Part shown: piece by piece, positions 1 through 9,545 of the stretch
Layout of the letters: each line of letters starts with the position of its first letter
Position numbering within the stretch: position 1 is the first letter of the stretch
Assembly: GCA_963695415.1 (NCBI GenBank)
Contig: CAVOGL010000006.1
Coordinates: 130,793 to 194,792 of the forward strand
Direction: 5' to 3'
Source: CAVXWV01 sp963695415
Lineage (GTDB): Bacteria; Chloroflexota; Anaerolineae; Anaerolineales; UBA4823
DNA: 64,000 nucleotides
Translations under genes and position numbers: made by a program
Notes under the pieces: generated by a model
The model's input: only the letters and a program-made list of their open reading frames with translations
Told to the model about the DNA's origin: nothing
The model's database searches: none

Positions 1-159
1 AGGACCGCGGAAAATTAACCAAATTGGTAAAAGAGGATCCTGCACCAATTAGCTTTAATTAAACCTTCTACTACTCGTTAATTTTTAAATTAACTTTCGG
101 TAATGAAGCCGCATCATCTTGGGGGAAATCATTAATATTAATTTTCTCCAAATTTAATG

Positions 160-201
160 TATAATTTATTCACGTGATACGTACAAGTGCATACAACTTG
201 T
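160..201 (+). promoter_or_regulatory. Candidate promoter and operator upstream of the GntR/LacI-type regulator
   Basis: A perfect TATAAT lies at 160-165 in an AT-rich stretch; no good -35 box is visible. Downstream, at 183-201, is a perfect inverted repeat ACAAGT-N7-ACTTGT, placed where a transcript from this -10 would begin. That fits autorepression by the regulator that follows. The rest of 1-278 holds no gene I can support. Operator function is inferred from symmetry and position only. Confidence 0.4.
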
Positions 202-278
202 CTTCTATCTAATGCAAGAACTTACATTAAAACGCATTTCCTCAGTAAAGTTTTGCTAAATGAAACAATAACAGACTC

Positions 279-1427
279 ATGAATTCGATCCACAAAGATA
301 GTCCTATCCCAATTTACAGCCAGCTTGCAGATATTATTCGCAACCAAGTATTAGCGGGGGAAATTAAACCTGGAGACCAACTCCCTGGTGAATTTGAACT
401 GGCAAAGTCTTACAAGATCAGCCGGAGCAGTGTCCGGCGAGCCATCGAATTGCTTTCAAAGGGCGGTCTGGTGAGAAAAATCCATGGAAAAGGGAATTTT
501 ATCCAGTATTGGGGTAAAACAAATGAGACCAGTGGTGTGATAAGTCTCCTCGTACCAGACTCACGAATCTTTTTGTTCTCGAGTGTTTTAAAAGGTGCAC
601 ATTCAGCAGCGAAATCCCGAGGATATACACTGGTCCTCAGCTTTCTCGGTAACAATGATGACGAAGAAAACGAGATTTTCGACCAGTTGAGGGAACATGG
701 GATAAAAGGATTCGTGATTTTCCCAAGAAATAATATTCATCATGACGGAGCAATTTGGCGATTATTTCGGGAGGATTTTCCATTTGTGCTGATTGACCGT
801 TATTTGCCAAATTTACCAAGCACTTACGTTGGTGTGGATAATGTTGATTCAGCATACCAGATTGTCAACCATCTTGCATCCTTGGGATATCGCAGCATTG
901 GCTTTGCAACAACCACCGGGATGAACACAACAACAGTCCAGGAAAGATTTGATGGGTACCAAAAGGCACTGGCGGATCATTGCTTAGAATATGAACCCAG
1001 GTGGGACTTTGATACTCAATTTGAATCCTCTTCCCCGATCATTCCCGAAGAAGATGAAGCCGGACAGATTGAAATTTTCAGATCTTTATTCCGTGAACAT
1101 GGACATCCGGAAGCAATCTTCTCGATAAACGATATCACTTCATATATGGTAGAGAGAGCCGCAAAAGCAGAAGGCATAAACATTCCACATGAATTAGCCC
1201 TGGCAGGTATGGATGATGATGAATACGCAAAACGCGCTGAAGTGCCTCTGACAACTATCAGGCAACCATTTGAAGAGATGGGTGCACGCGCAGCCCATCT
1301 CCTTATCGATCGCCTGCGCGGTTCACCATCAGGGATAGAAAAAATTTTACTACCCACCCAATTGATCATCCGCCAATCATGTGGCGAAGACCTGGTTCGC
1401 CAGAAAATACCATCTACGGGTAATTAA
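279..1427 (+). CDS. GntR-type winged-helix regulator with LacI-type sugar-sensing domain
   Basis: A 382-residue cytoplasmic transcription factor. Residues about 6-75 form a GntR winged helix (PIYSQLADIIRNQV, then PGDQLPGEFELA and SRSSVRRAIELL). Residues about 85-370 form a periplasmic-binding-protein-like effector domain of the LacI/AraR class (LLVPDS near the start, GVDNVDSAYQ and the LAGMDDDEYA hinge region later, TTIRQPFEEMG near the end). Proteins of this build sense a free sugar and control sugar uptake or hydrolysis. It lies directly upstream of a complete ABC uptake operon on the same strand and is its likely local regulator. No strong ribosome site precedes the ATG. Family assignment is secure; the effector is unknown. 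Confidence 0.9.
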   Translation: MNSIHKDSPIPIYSQLADIIRNQVLAGEIKPGDQLPGEFELAKSYKISRSSVRRAIELLSKGGLVRKIHGKGNFIQYWGKTNETSGVISLLVPDSRIFLFSSVLKGAHSAAKSRGYTLVLSFLGNNDDEENEIFDQLREHGIKGFVIFPRNNIHHDGAIWRLFREDFPFVLIDRYLPNLPSTYVGVDNVDSAYQIVNHLASLGYRSIGFATTTGMNTTTVQERFDGYQKALADHCLEYEPRWDFDTQFESSSPIIPEEDEAGQIEIFRSLFREHGHPEAIFSINDITSYMVERAAKAEGINIPHELALAGMDDDEYAKRAEVPLTTIRQPFEEMGARAAHLLIDRLRGSPSGIEKILLPTQLIIRQSCGEDLVRQKIPSTGN

Positions 1428-1522
1428 TTACAAGGAGGTTATAAGAAAAGATACGATAATAAATTTCCATCAATCTATACAATTTCAACAAATCTATTCG
1501 AAGCAAGAAAAAGGACAAAGCA

Positions 1523-3395
1523 ATGACAAAAAAAATTAGTCGACGTGAATTCTTGATGGCAACCGGCATTTCCGCCTTGGGTGGACTGTTGGCTGCCTGT
1601 GCCCCGAATACAGTTATCGAAACCGTAGAGGTTGAGACAACTGTCGAGGTAGAGAAAGTTGTCAAAGAAACCGAAATCATGGAGAAAGAAGTGATTAAGG
1701 AGGTCACTGCTGTTGCTCCAACCGGTCCAACGAACTCGCGCGGTGTGGTACTCCCTGCAGACGCGCTGCCTTTGGATCAGCAGAACTGGGTACAGGGGAT
1801 CAGTGCCGTAGGGGGCGGTTATGGTCACATCATGGAGTCGCTCTACAACCGCACCTTTGAACACAATGGGGGCTACGAAGCCTTGACCACGCTCAACACA
1901 GACTTCGAGACAGTTGGCAACGGAGCAGTGAGTTGGGAGATCTCGGAAGATGGTATGTACTGGGACTTCAAGCTCCAGCCCGGGCTGATGTGGTCAGACG
2001 GCAATCCAGTGGTTGCAAGTGACTGGGTCTTCACATTGCAGCGCTCGCTGGCGAACAGCTACGACTTTGCCTGGTTCTATTTCGATATCAAGAATGCTTC
2101 CAAAGTTGCCGCCAAAGAACTGGGGCCAGAAGAGCTTGGCATCGAAGCAATCGACGATGAGACTTCTGCGCATTTACACCGAGTCACCGACTCCTTACCT
2201 GCCTTCGGTTGGCACCTGGTTCGGTGTCGCTTCCCCCGCTGCCTATGGAAACAGTATGGGAGAGACCAATAACTGGGCGCTGGATCCCGCAAAGTATATT
2301 TCCTGCGGACCATTCATCCTGACCAGCTTCGAACGCGGCGTCAGGCACGAATGGGGTCCAAACACTAAATATAACGGTAACCGCGTGGTTTACTGGGAAA
2401 AAATCATCGAAGAACCCCAACCAACTGGCTTGCCTGCCTATATCTCTGGTGAGACAAAAGCATATGGACTGGATGGCAGCCAACCTCCTGCCGAGATGAT
2501 GCTCGTTCAAGCCAACCCGGTGCTGCGCGCCGAGTTGCATCCACAGCCGCCAACATACACTGATTACTTCGGCTTCAACCTGTTGCAGCCCACGCTGATG
2601 ACATCAGACGGGAAGGAAGTGGACAATCCTTTCTTGAACAAAGATGTCCGCCTTGCGCTGTGTAAGGCAATTGATAAGGATGCCCTTGTCGGTGAGATCT
2701 TCAACGGATTGGCGTATCCTGCTTATGGCATCCTGCCCAACGGCTTCCCGAATTTCAACCCCGAGCTGCAGAACATGGATGTCAACGTGTTTGACGTTGA
2801 AGCCGCCAAGACTCTCCTGGCAAATGCTGGATTCCCGGATGGAGCAGGATTCCCCAAGTTTGAAATGTGGATCCGCCAACCGTCCGTCTTCATGAGCACC
2901 TTTGCACAGGCTATCCAGGCACGCTGGAAGGAAAACTTGGGCATTGATGTCGATCTCAAGCCTGCTGATTTCCAAGCCTTCACCGCGGCATCCTTCGGCG
3001 ACAAGACAGCCCCGATCTATTATGTGTCGTACTCGATGGACTACTACGATCCAGCAACCTTCTTGAACGTATTCCGCGCCAGCAGCGTTGGTGGACGACA
3101 CCCAAATGACAACATTGAGTGGACAAACGCCTACAATACGGCAAATGGAACCCTGGACCTGGCAAAGCGCCTGGAACTTATGAAGCAGTCCGAGGTAGAC
3201 CTGGTAGACAGCGCAGCCTGGTGCTTCCTGTACGGTCCTTTCAGCATCGTATTACGTCCCTGCAACCTGGTCGGACCAGCTACTGAACCTAACAAGGATG
3301 GTTATCGTTTCTTCAGCGGTGGCGGTACCGGGTGTATCCATGCTTATGAAGAAATGTACTACAATGATTCTGACTGCCGAGTGAGCATCAGATAA
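1523..3395 (+). CDS. ABC transporter substrate-binding lipoprotein, family 5 (frameshifted)
   Basis: Extracytoplasmic solute receptor of an oligopeptide/oligosaccharide-type importer, about 620 residues when restored. The N-terminus has a Tat-like SRREFLM motif and a lipobox LAAC with the lipid-modified Cys at residue 26. A V/E/T-rich linker typical of Chloroflexi binding proteins follows, then the SBP_bac_5 fold (WDFKLQPGLMWSDG, FGFNLLQPTL, KAIDKDALV). The frame breaks at about 2164: the reading goes DDET then, one base on, LRIYTESPTPYLP. Removing one T in the TT of ACTTCT joins both halves with no loss. A sequence error or very recent lesion is likelier than a dead gene, because both halves are fully conserved. 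AAGGAC precedes the ATG. Confidence 0.85.
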
Positions 3396-3413
3396 TTAAT
3401 CACCTGTAATTCT

Positions 3414-3444
3414 GGATGTGCCGGTCAGATTAACCGGCACATCC
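3414..3444 (+). other. Intercistronic stem-loop between binding protein and first permease
   Basis: A perfect 12-bp inverted repeat (GGATGTGCCGGT, 7-base loop CAGATTA, ACCGGCACATCC) sits 18 bases after the binding-protein stop. No T-run follows, so it is not a clean intrinsic terminator. Such hairpins between a binding-protein gene and its permease genes usually protect the upstream message from 3' decay and let the receptor be made in excess. That role is inferred. Confidence 0.6.
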
Positions 3445-3513
3445 CCTCCCTATTCACCTGCCAGAACAAGACGGGAGGTTCCTGATAAGACACCCTCAAA
3501 GGAGTCATCTGCG

Positions 3514-4446
3514 ATGATTAGTTTCACTCTTCGTCGATTTATGGGGATCGCGTTTACTCTGATCTTACTTTCCCTGTTTACGTTTATCCTTTCTCGCACA
3601 GTGCCGGGTGGTCCCTGGCTGCAAAATGCCGATATCCCTATGTCGGAAAAAGAAATCACAGCCTTCAAAGAAAAGTATGGGATGGATAAGCCCGTCATTG
3701 TCCAGTATGCAGTCTGGTTGTGGAATGCTGTTCGGTTGGACTTTGGCAGACCGTTCACCGCGCCGGAACTTTCCGTCATGGAACTAATCTTCAAACAGCT
3801 CAAATACAGCGTCATTATCGGCGGGTTGGCAGCTACATTTGCCATCCTCATTGGAGTTATCCTGGGCATGGTCGCAGCCTCCCGGGCGAATGGACCCATG
3901 GATAATGTCATCGTTTCGTATTCTGTGATCATCGGTACCATCCCCAGTTTTGTGCTTGGCTTTCTGATGGTCTATTTCTTTTCTGCCAGGCTTAACTGGC
4001 TTCCTGCAGGGGGTTGGGGTGGTCCGAAAAATTGGATTTTACCCGTCGTCGCTTACCTGATCCCATACACCGGTGGGGTGGCTCTGTGGACGCGTCAGTG
4101 CATGCTCGAAGCCATGACCTCAGATTATGTGCGTACAGCTTATGCAAAAGGGGTGATGGTAAGATCCGTTATGTCAAGACATGTCCTCAGAAATGCGATG
4201 ATCCCGATGATCACCTCATTTCTACCATTATTTCCGGGAATGATGACTGGCTCAATTTTTATCGAACGGGTATTTGGATTACCGGGTCTGGGTCAGTATT
4301 TTTGGCAGTCCAGCTCGAACCGCGATTACCCGTTGGTATTGGGTATTACTATGTTCTGGGCTGTGTTGATCGCCTTGACGTACCTGGTCACTGATATCCT
4401 TTACGGCATAATCGATCCTAGAGTGCGCATTTCGGGAAATAAATAA
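3514..4446 (+). CDS. ABC transporter permease, DppB/OppB type
   Basis: Integral membrane permease of the importer, 310 residues. The open frame runs back to 3418, but the start at 3514 (MISFTLRRFMG) is preceded by AAAGGAG, matches the usual N-terminus of the family, and leaves the upstream hairpin untranslated. It shows an N-terminal membrane helix, the extracytoplasmic segment with PGGPW and the KYGMDKP motif, then a five-helix BPD_transp_1 core. The ATPase-docking EAA loop is EAMTSDYVRTAYAKGV. It overlaps the next permease by one base, so the two are translationally coupled. Confidence 0.93.
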   Translation: MISFTLRRFMGIAFTLILLSLFTFILSRTVPGGPWLQNADIPMSEKEITAFKEKYGMDKPVIVQYAVWLWNAVRLDFGRPFTAPELSVMELIFKQLKYSVIIGGLAATFAILIGVILGMVAASRANGPMDNVIVSYSVIIGTIPSFVLGFLMVYFFSARLNWLPAGGWGGPKNWILPVVAYLIPYTGGVALWTRQCMLEAMTSDYVRTAYAKGVMVRSVMSRHVLRNAMIPMITSFLPLFPGMMTGSIFIERVFGLPGLGQYFWQSSSNRDYPLVLGITMFWAVLIALTYLVTDILYGIIDPRVRISGNK

Positions 4447-5354
4447 TGTCGACAATAACTGATCAGTCAAAATCATCCACTTCCATATCATTAACCGAGG
4501 GCGAACGGCAGTATGCCAGCTTTAGGACAGCTGCCTGGCGGCGCTTTCGACGCAACAAGCTGGCCCTATTCGGCATTGTTTATGTAATTTTGATTATACT
4601 CGCAGCCATCTTTGCGCCATTTATCACCTCCTATACGATTGACAAGATCAACCCACAAGATGCTCTGCTGGGTCCGTCATTAGACCATCCTTTCGGCACA
4701 GACTATTTAGGTCGCGACATTTACACACGCATGATCTACGGGGCTCGACCCATGCTGATTGTCGGTCTCTTCACCCAGATTATTGCTCTAATCATCGGCA
4801 CCACACTTGGGCTACTTTCCGGTTACCTGGGCGGTGTGGTCGATTGGATTGTGACACGCATGGTTGATTTATTTTCCGCCTTACCATGGTATTTGATCGT
4901 CCTCTACCTGGTCATGGTGTTGTCTCCGAGCATGAGAAACCTGATCATTGCCTTATCAATCACCAGCTGGGTAGCTTCTTGCCGTATCGTGCGCGGCCTG
5001 ACCTTATCGATCCGCGAGCAGGAATATATCGAAGCGGCACAAGCCTTAGGGATTCAAAGCTGGCGCATCGTTGGATTTCATGTGCTTCCCCAGGCTGCAC
5101 CCCTCTTGATCTGGGCTTTTGCTGCCGGAGTACCTGCAGCAGTATTCGCCGAAGCCTCGATGAGCTTTCTAGGCATGGGCATCCGCCCTCCAGAACCCAG
5201 TTGGGGAGTAATGCTGGCAGAAAGCGGTAATTACTTTGCCTATTGGCCGCACATGCTCTTCTTCCCTGCCATATTTATTATTCTCTCTGTTCTGGCTTTC
5301 CAGGGTCTGGCTGAAGGGCTTCGCCAGGCAGTAGCCGTCAATGTAAACGTATAG
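4446..5354 (+). CDS. ABC transporter permease, DppC/OppC type
   Basis: Second permease subunit, 302 residues. A soluble N-terminal tail (RTAAWRRFRRNKLALFG) of the OppC_N type leads into the first helix. The DHPFGTDYLGRDIYTR motif diagnostic of DppC/OppC proteins follows, then the transmembrane core with EAA loop EYIEAAQALGIQSWRI. The stop of the upstream permease and this ATG share one base. It forms a heterodimeric channel with the upstream permease. Confidence 0.94.
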   Translation: MSTITDQSKSSTSISLTEGERQYASFRTAAWRRFRRNKLALFGIVYVILIILAAIFAPFITSYTIDKINPQDALLGPSLDHPFGTDYLGRDIYTRMIYGARPMLIVGLFTQIIALIIGTTLGLLSGYLGGVVDWIVTRMVDLFSALPWYLIVLYLVMVLSPSMRNLIIALSITSWVASCRIVRGLTLSIREQEYIEAAQALGIQSWRIVGFHVLPQAAPLLIWAFAAGVPAAVFAEASMSFLGMGIRPPEPSWGVMLAESGNYFAYWPHMLFFPAIFIILSVLAFQGLAEGLRQAVAVNVNV

Positions 5355-5364
5355 GCGGTCCATC

Positions 5365-6375
5365 ATGAAACCTCTTTTGGATGTGCAAAACCTGGAAGTA
5401 ATCTTTGATACCAAGGACGGGATTGTCCGGGCGGTCAACAAAATTTCATATACCCTCGAAAAAGGGGATACCCTCGGCATCGTTGGTGAAAGTGGATCAG
5501 GAAAATCGGTCAGCCTGTTAGCGATGCTGGGGTTAATCCCAAGCCCTCCAGGAAAAATTTCGGGTGGGCAGATCCTGTTCGAGGGAAAAGATTTATTGAA
5601 AATATCTGGCAGCCATTGGCGCGGAATTCGCGGTAAGCAAATAGCCATGATTTTCCAGGATCCAATGACCTCCTTAAATCCGGTCATGACTATTGGTGCT
5701 CAGATTGACGAAGCCACCATGATCAACCTGGAAATGAGCGCTCATGAAGCCCGTCAGCGTACAATAGAAGTACTCACCCAGGTAGGCATCCCGCGCGCCG
5801 CTGATCGCTGCAAAGATTACCCACACCAGTTTTCGGGTGGGATGCGCCAGCGGGTGATGATCGCCATGGCAATTTCATGCAAGCCAAAATTATTGATCGC
5901 TGATGAGCCCACCACAGCCCTGGATGTAACTATCCAGGCTCAAATCATCGAGCTCGTCAAGCATCTTCAAGAAGAATTGGGGATGACAGTGATTTGGGTC
6001 ACCCATGACCTGGGGGTTGTAGCTCGCCTGACGAATCGGATCGTCGTAATGTACGGCGGAAGTATCATGGAAGCAGGCCCGGTGAAGGAGATTTACGCTA
6101 ACCCTCGTCACCCATACTCGATCGGATTATTGGCTTCCGTGCCTGGAACGAGCTTCTCTCGCACGGATGAGCTGCACTTCATCCCAGGCAACCCACCGGA
6201 TATGATCGCCTTGCCCAAGGGCTGTCCATTTGCAGACCGATGTCCCTTTGCCAGCGATCAGTGCCTGGAGGAGAAGCCTGGTTTTTCGGATGTAGGTCAG
6301 GAGCACCGAGTTGCTTGTTGGAACCTGAAACATGTCATGCCGGATACACTGCTGGCTGGAGGTGCCAATGACTGA
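5365..6375 (+). CDS. ABC transporter ATP-binding protein, DppD/OppD type
   Basis: Cytoplasmic ATPase of the importer, 336 residues. Walker A GESGSGKS (about residues 39-46), Q-loop FQDPMTSLNP, signature FSGGMRQRV, Walker B LLIADEPTTALD and switch HD (VTHDLG) are all intact. The C-terminal oligopeptide/dipeptide extension with the Cys-rich CPFADRCPFA motif (family iron-sulfur or zinc-type site) is present. It starts 10 bases after the permease and overlaps the next ATPase by 8 bases. Confidence 0.95.
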   Translation: MKPLLDVQNLEVIFDTKDGIVRAVNKISYTLEKGDTLGIVGESGSGKSVSLLAMLGLIPSPPGKISGGQILFEGKDLLKISGSHWRGIRGKQIAMIFQDPMTSLNPVMTIGAQIDEATMINLEMSAHEARQRTIEVLTQVGIPRAADRCKDYPHQFSGGMRQRVMIAMAISCKPKLLIADEPTTALDVTIQAQIIELVKHLQEELGMTVIWVTHDLGVVARLTNRIVVMYGGSIMEAGPVKEIYANPRHPYSIGLLASVPGTSFSRTDELHFIPGNPPDMIALPKGCPFADRCPFASDQCLEEKPGFSDVGQEHRVACWNLKHVMPDTLLAGGAND

Positions 6376-7369
6376 AATGGAAAAACTGGTTGAAATCAAA
6401 AGTCTGAAGAAATACTTTACGGTAAAGGGAGGTCTATTCCAAAAGGTTGTCGGTTATGTCAAAGCAGTGGATGACATTTCACTGGACATTTATGAAGGGG
6501 AAACCCTAGGATTGGTAGGAGAAAGCGGTTGTGGTAAATCCACGTTTGGACGCTCTATTTTACAGTTGATCCAACCCAGCGAAGGATCGGTGAAGTATAA
6601 AAAACAGGAATTGACCCGGTTGAAAGGAGAAGAATTGCGCCGGATGCGCACTCAGATGCAGATCATCTTTCAAAATCCATATTCTTCCCTCAATCCACGC
6701 CAGATGATCGAACGCACCCTGACCGAGCCAATGGTTGTTCATGGTATTGCGCATGGCGAAGCTGCTCGAGACAGAGCTGCCGAACTACTCACAACGGTCG
6801 GTCTAGAACCTTATTTCCTGGGCAGGTTCCCCAGCGAGTTTTCGGGTGGTCAACGCCAGCGTATTGGCATCGCCCGGGCTTTAAGCGTCAACCCAAAATT
6901 CATCGTCTGCGACGAACCGATCTCATCCCTGGATGTCTCCATCCAATCCCAGATTGTAAATTTATTACGCAAGCTGCAACAAGAACTGGGGCTGACCTAT
7001 CTGTTTATCTCGCATGACTTATCCATGGTGCGCTACATCAGTAACCGCATCGCCGTGATGTACCTAGGTAAAATTGCTGAATTGGCTACGACGGACCAGG
7101 TGGTTAACACACCATTACATCCTTATACCCAGGCTTTATGGTCTGCCATTCCGATCCCCGATCCAGCACTAGAAGAATCACGCGAACGGATACTCCTGGA
7201 GGGCGATGTCCCCAACCCAATCAATCCGCCGGCAGGATGTCGGTTTTCTACACGCTGCTGGAAGGTGATGGATATTTGTCGAAAGGTCGAACCCGAATTT
7301 ATTGAAATAAATCCTGGTCAGAAGGTAGCCTGCCACTTGTATTCTGACTCCAAAGGAAACGTGGATTGA
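6368..7369 (+). CDS. ABC transporter ATP-binding protein, DppF/OppF type
   Basis: Second ATPase of the importer, 333 residues from the ATG at 6368, which lies inside the end of the upstream gene (ATGACTGA). An earlier in-frame ATG at 6332 would give a longer overlap and is less likely. Motifs: Walker A GESGCGKST, Q-loop FQNPYSSLNPR, signature FSGGQRQRIGIARAL, Walker B FIVCDEPISSLD, H-switch ISHDLS, and a C-terminal oligo_HPY extension (CRFSTRC). It completes the five-gene transporter. The substrate could be peptide or sugar oligomer; the sugar-type regulator upstream favours the latter. Confidence 0.95.
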   Translation: MTEMEKLVEIKSLKKYFTVKGGLFQKVVGYVKAVDDISLDIYEGETLGLVGESGCGKSTFGRSILQLIQPSEGSVKYKKQELTRLKGEELRRMRTQMQIIFQNPYSSLNPRQMIERTLTEPMVVHGIAHGEAARDRAAELLTTVGLEPYFLGRFPSEFSGGQRQRIGIARALSVNPKFIVCDEPISSLDVSIQSQIVNLLRKLQQELGLTYLFISHDLSMVRYISNRIAVMYLGKIAELATTDQVVNTPLHPYTQALWSAIPIPDPALEESRERILLEGDVPNPINPPAGCRFSTRCWKVMDICRKVEPEFIEINPGQKVACHLYSDSKGNVD

Positions 7370-7372
7370 GAT

Positions 7373-9518
7373 ATGGCGGATGAAATGCATATCCCTGATA
7401 TGTTTGATTCCAGGTTGAAGCGGCATATCCCCAAAAAGGACTGGTTCTCAAGACAGGCGTTGATTGCTTCTCTACAGCTTGCATTTAAGCAGAATCCGGT
7501 CATCCTGCTTTATGGTGAAAATGGCGCTGGGAAGACGACTTCAGCTGCTGCTTTTGCTCTCGGTGAAGTTACGACCGGAGCCCTGGAGGGTAATCCGGTC
7601 ATATATTCATCTTTCCAAGAGATTGACAACTTAACTGACCTTTTAGAAAGCTTTGGGCAGGTGTACGAAATGGCCCTGCTCGAGCGCAGCATTGAATGGC
7701 GCACATTGGACGATTACCAACGCTTGAAATTGATCCAGGATTTGCTGCATAATGTCCCCTTACTGTGGATTTGGGATGACTTCGAGCTGGTGACACCAAA
7801 AAAATGGTCTGCCGACGAGATACAGCAGTTGGAAGAGCTTCTGCGTTCGATTCCTTCAGGCGGTGGTAGGATCCTGATTCTGGACAGGCGGCAGGAAAAA
7901 GAACTTTTGACTTGGCTGCCCGAGCAAATTCAAATTGACCTCGGTATTCCCAACCCGTTAGGCCAGGAAATTGCTTCGGTTTTGGAACCCACTCAATCCC
8001 CGGGATCTACCAAATCCTCGGGAACAAGCGCGCCTGCCCGAGACTCTCCATCTTGCGCTGTCGACTTTTTCTGAGCACGACCAAAACATCATCAGCCTGA
8101 TGGGTCTGTTTCGGGGTATTTTGAGTCAGGAAGTTCTTTGTGGGATGGTAATTAAGAAAGATCCCAGGCGCCTGGCTGATGAAACGGGACCGGAATGCGA
8201 ACACACCAGAGAGGTACTCGATCAGGCTGCCTCACTCAAATTGTGTACGCCGATTGCCGCGACCGGCTACTACCTGCTGCATCCAGCCATCACCGGTTGG
8301 CTCAGCAAGAGGCTGAAGCGTGAATCGCTGCGCGTGGCACAACGCACATTCACGCATTCCATGGCAGAATTTGCCCGGCAGTCGGTGAGTGCTGTCCAGT
8401 CGGGTGACCACGGATATGTTGATTTATTGGCTGTCAATGAAGCCAATTTACGGCAGGCTTTGGCATTAGCGGATAAATTCCGCTGGCGGAGTGTAATCAT
8501 CTCCTTGCTACCTGCTCTGCGTTTGGTGTTCCTGGAAAGCCAGCGTTTCGGAACCTGGAATTGGCTGCTGGATCTCGTCAGCCGGCACTTCATCAATCCG
8601 CAGACATCCCAACTGATTACACGAAATTCCGGCAAGGACTACCGCTCAAACAAAGATTTTTTAACATTCCAGGTAGAAATCTCGTTGAAACGCGACCATC
8701 TGACACAAGCTGCCCGTTGGCAGTCAATCCTGGTCATCTCAGAGCGCATACATACCCAGCCTGTAAGAGAAAACCGCTCAAATTCAGCCAGTTCGTATGC
8801 CATGAACCGCGAATTAATCAGTTCTCTGGCAAAGCTGGGTGAGATATACCGGCGAATGGGCAACCCCAAATCGATTGAAGCCTATGAAGAAGCTTTTCAG
8901 ATCGCCAAACAAACCGGACAAACCCAACTGGCGGTTGATTTTACCGGCAGGATTGCTGATGCTTACCTGGCAATTCAGGTCGTGCAGAATTTTGAGCAGG
9001 CAGAAAACTGGATACAAGCCGGTCTGGAATTGACTGGAGAGCGGGATGATCTTCTGCGCAGCCGTTTAACTTCCTTACGCGGCAAAACCGCTTATGAGCG
9101 ATTCAACAAAGCTCAAAAAGCCAACCAACCAGTAGAAGACCAGATAGAACTGTTAAACCAGGCGTTAGGCCTTTATTTCCAGGCGCTGGAGATTATCCCG
9201 GAGAACCAGCCCTCCGAGTCAGGCAAGCTACATGAAATGATTGGTCTGCTTTACTTGCAGTCAGAAGGAATGCTTGAGGCGGCGACAGAACATTACGACC
9301 TGGCGGTCAAGTTGATGGATCAAGCCGGTAATTTTGCGGACGCAGCCCGAGCTCGTTTCAACCTGGCAATCGCCCTTTTTATGATTAATCAATTCGAAAA
9401 AAGCTGGCAGTATGCCCAAGCTGCGCGGCAAGTCTACGAAGAACTCGGGGCGGAGACAATTATTGAGGCAAATAAAGTACGCAAATTCTTAGCCCGTTTC
9501 CCAGAGCAGCAGTTTTAA
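7373..9518 (+). CDS. P-loop ATPase with TPR repeats, STAND-like (frameshifted)
   Basis: About 714 residues once joined. The N-terminal NTPase has Walker A GENGAGKTT (residues 48-56) and a Walker-B-like LLWIWDDFE (about 131-138). The C-terminal half is helical with TPR-like repeats (for example KLGEIYRRMGNPKSIEAYEEA and later FNLAIALFMINQFEKSW). The frame breaks at about 7991; dropping one A in GAACCCACTC restores it (+1). The gene begins 3 bases after the transporter's last ATPase, so it is co-transcribed with an uptake operon. That is unusual and suggests a signalling or regulatory ATPase tied to the nutrient. Partner unknown. Confidence 0.7.
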
Positions 9519-9545
9519 TGATTGCAGGTCAACCAGGCGCGCGAG

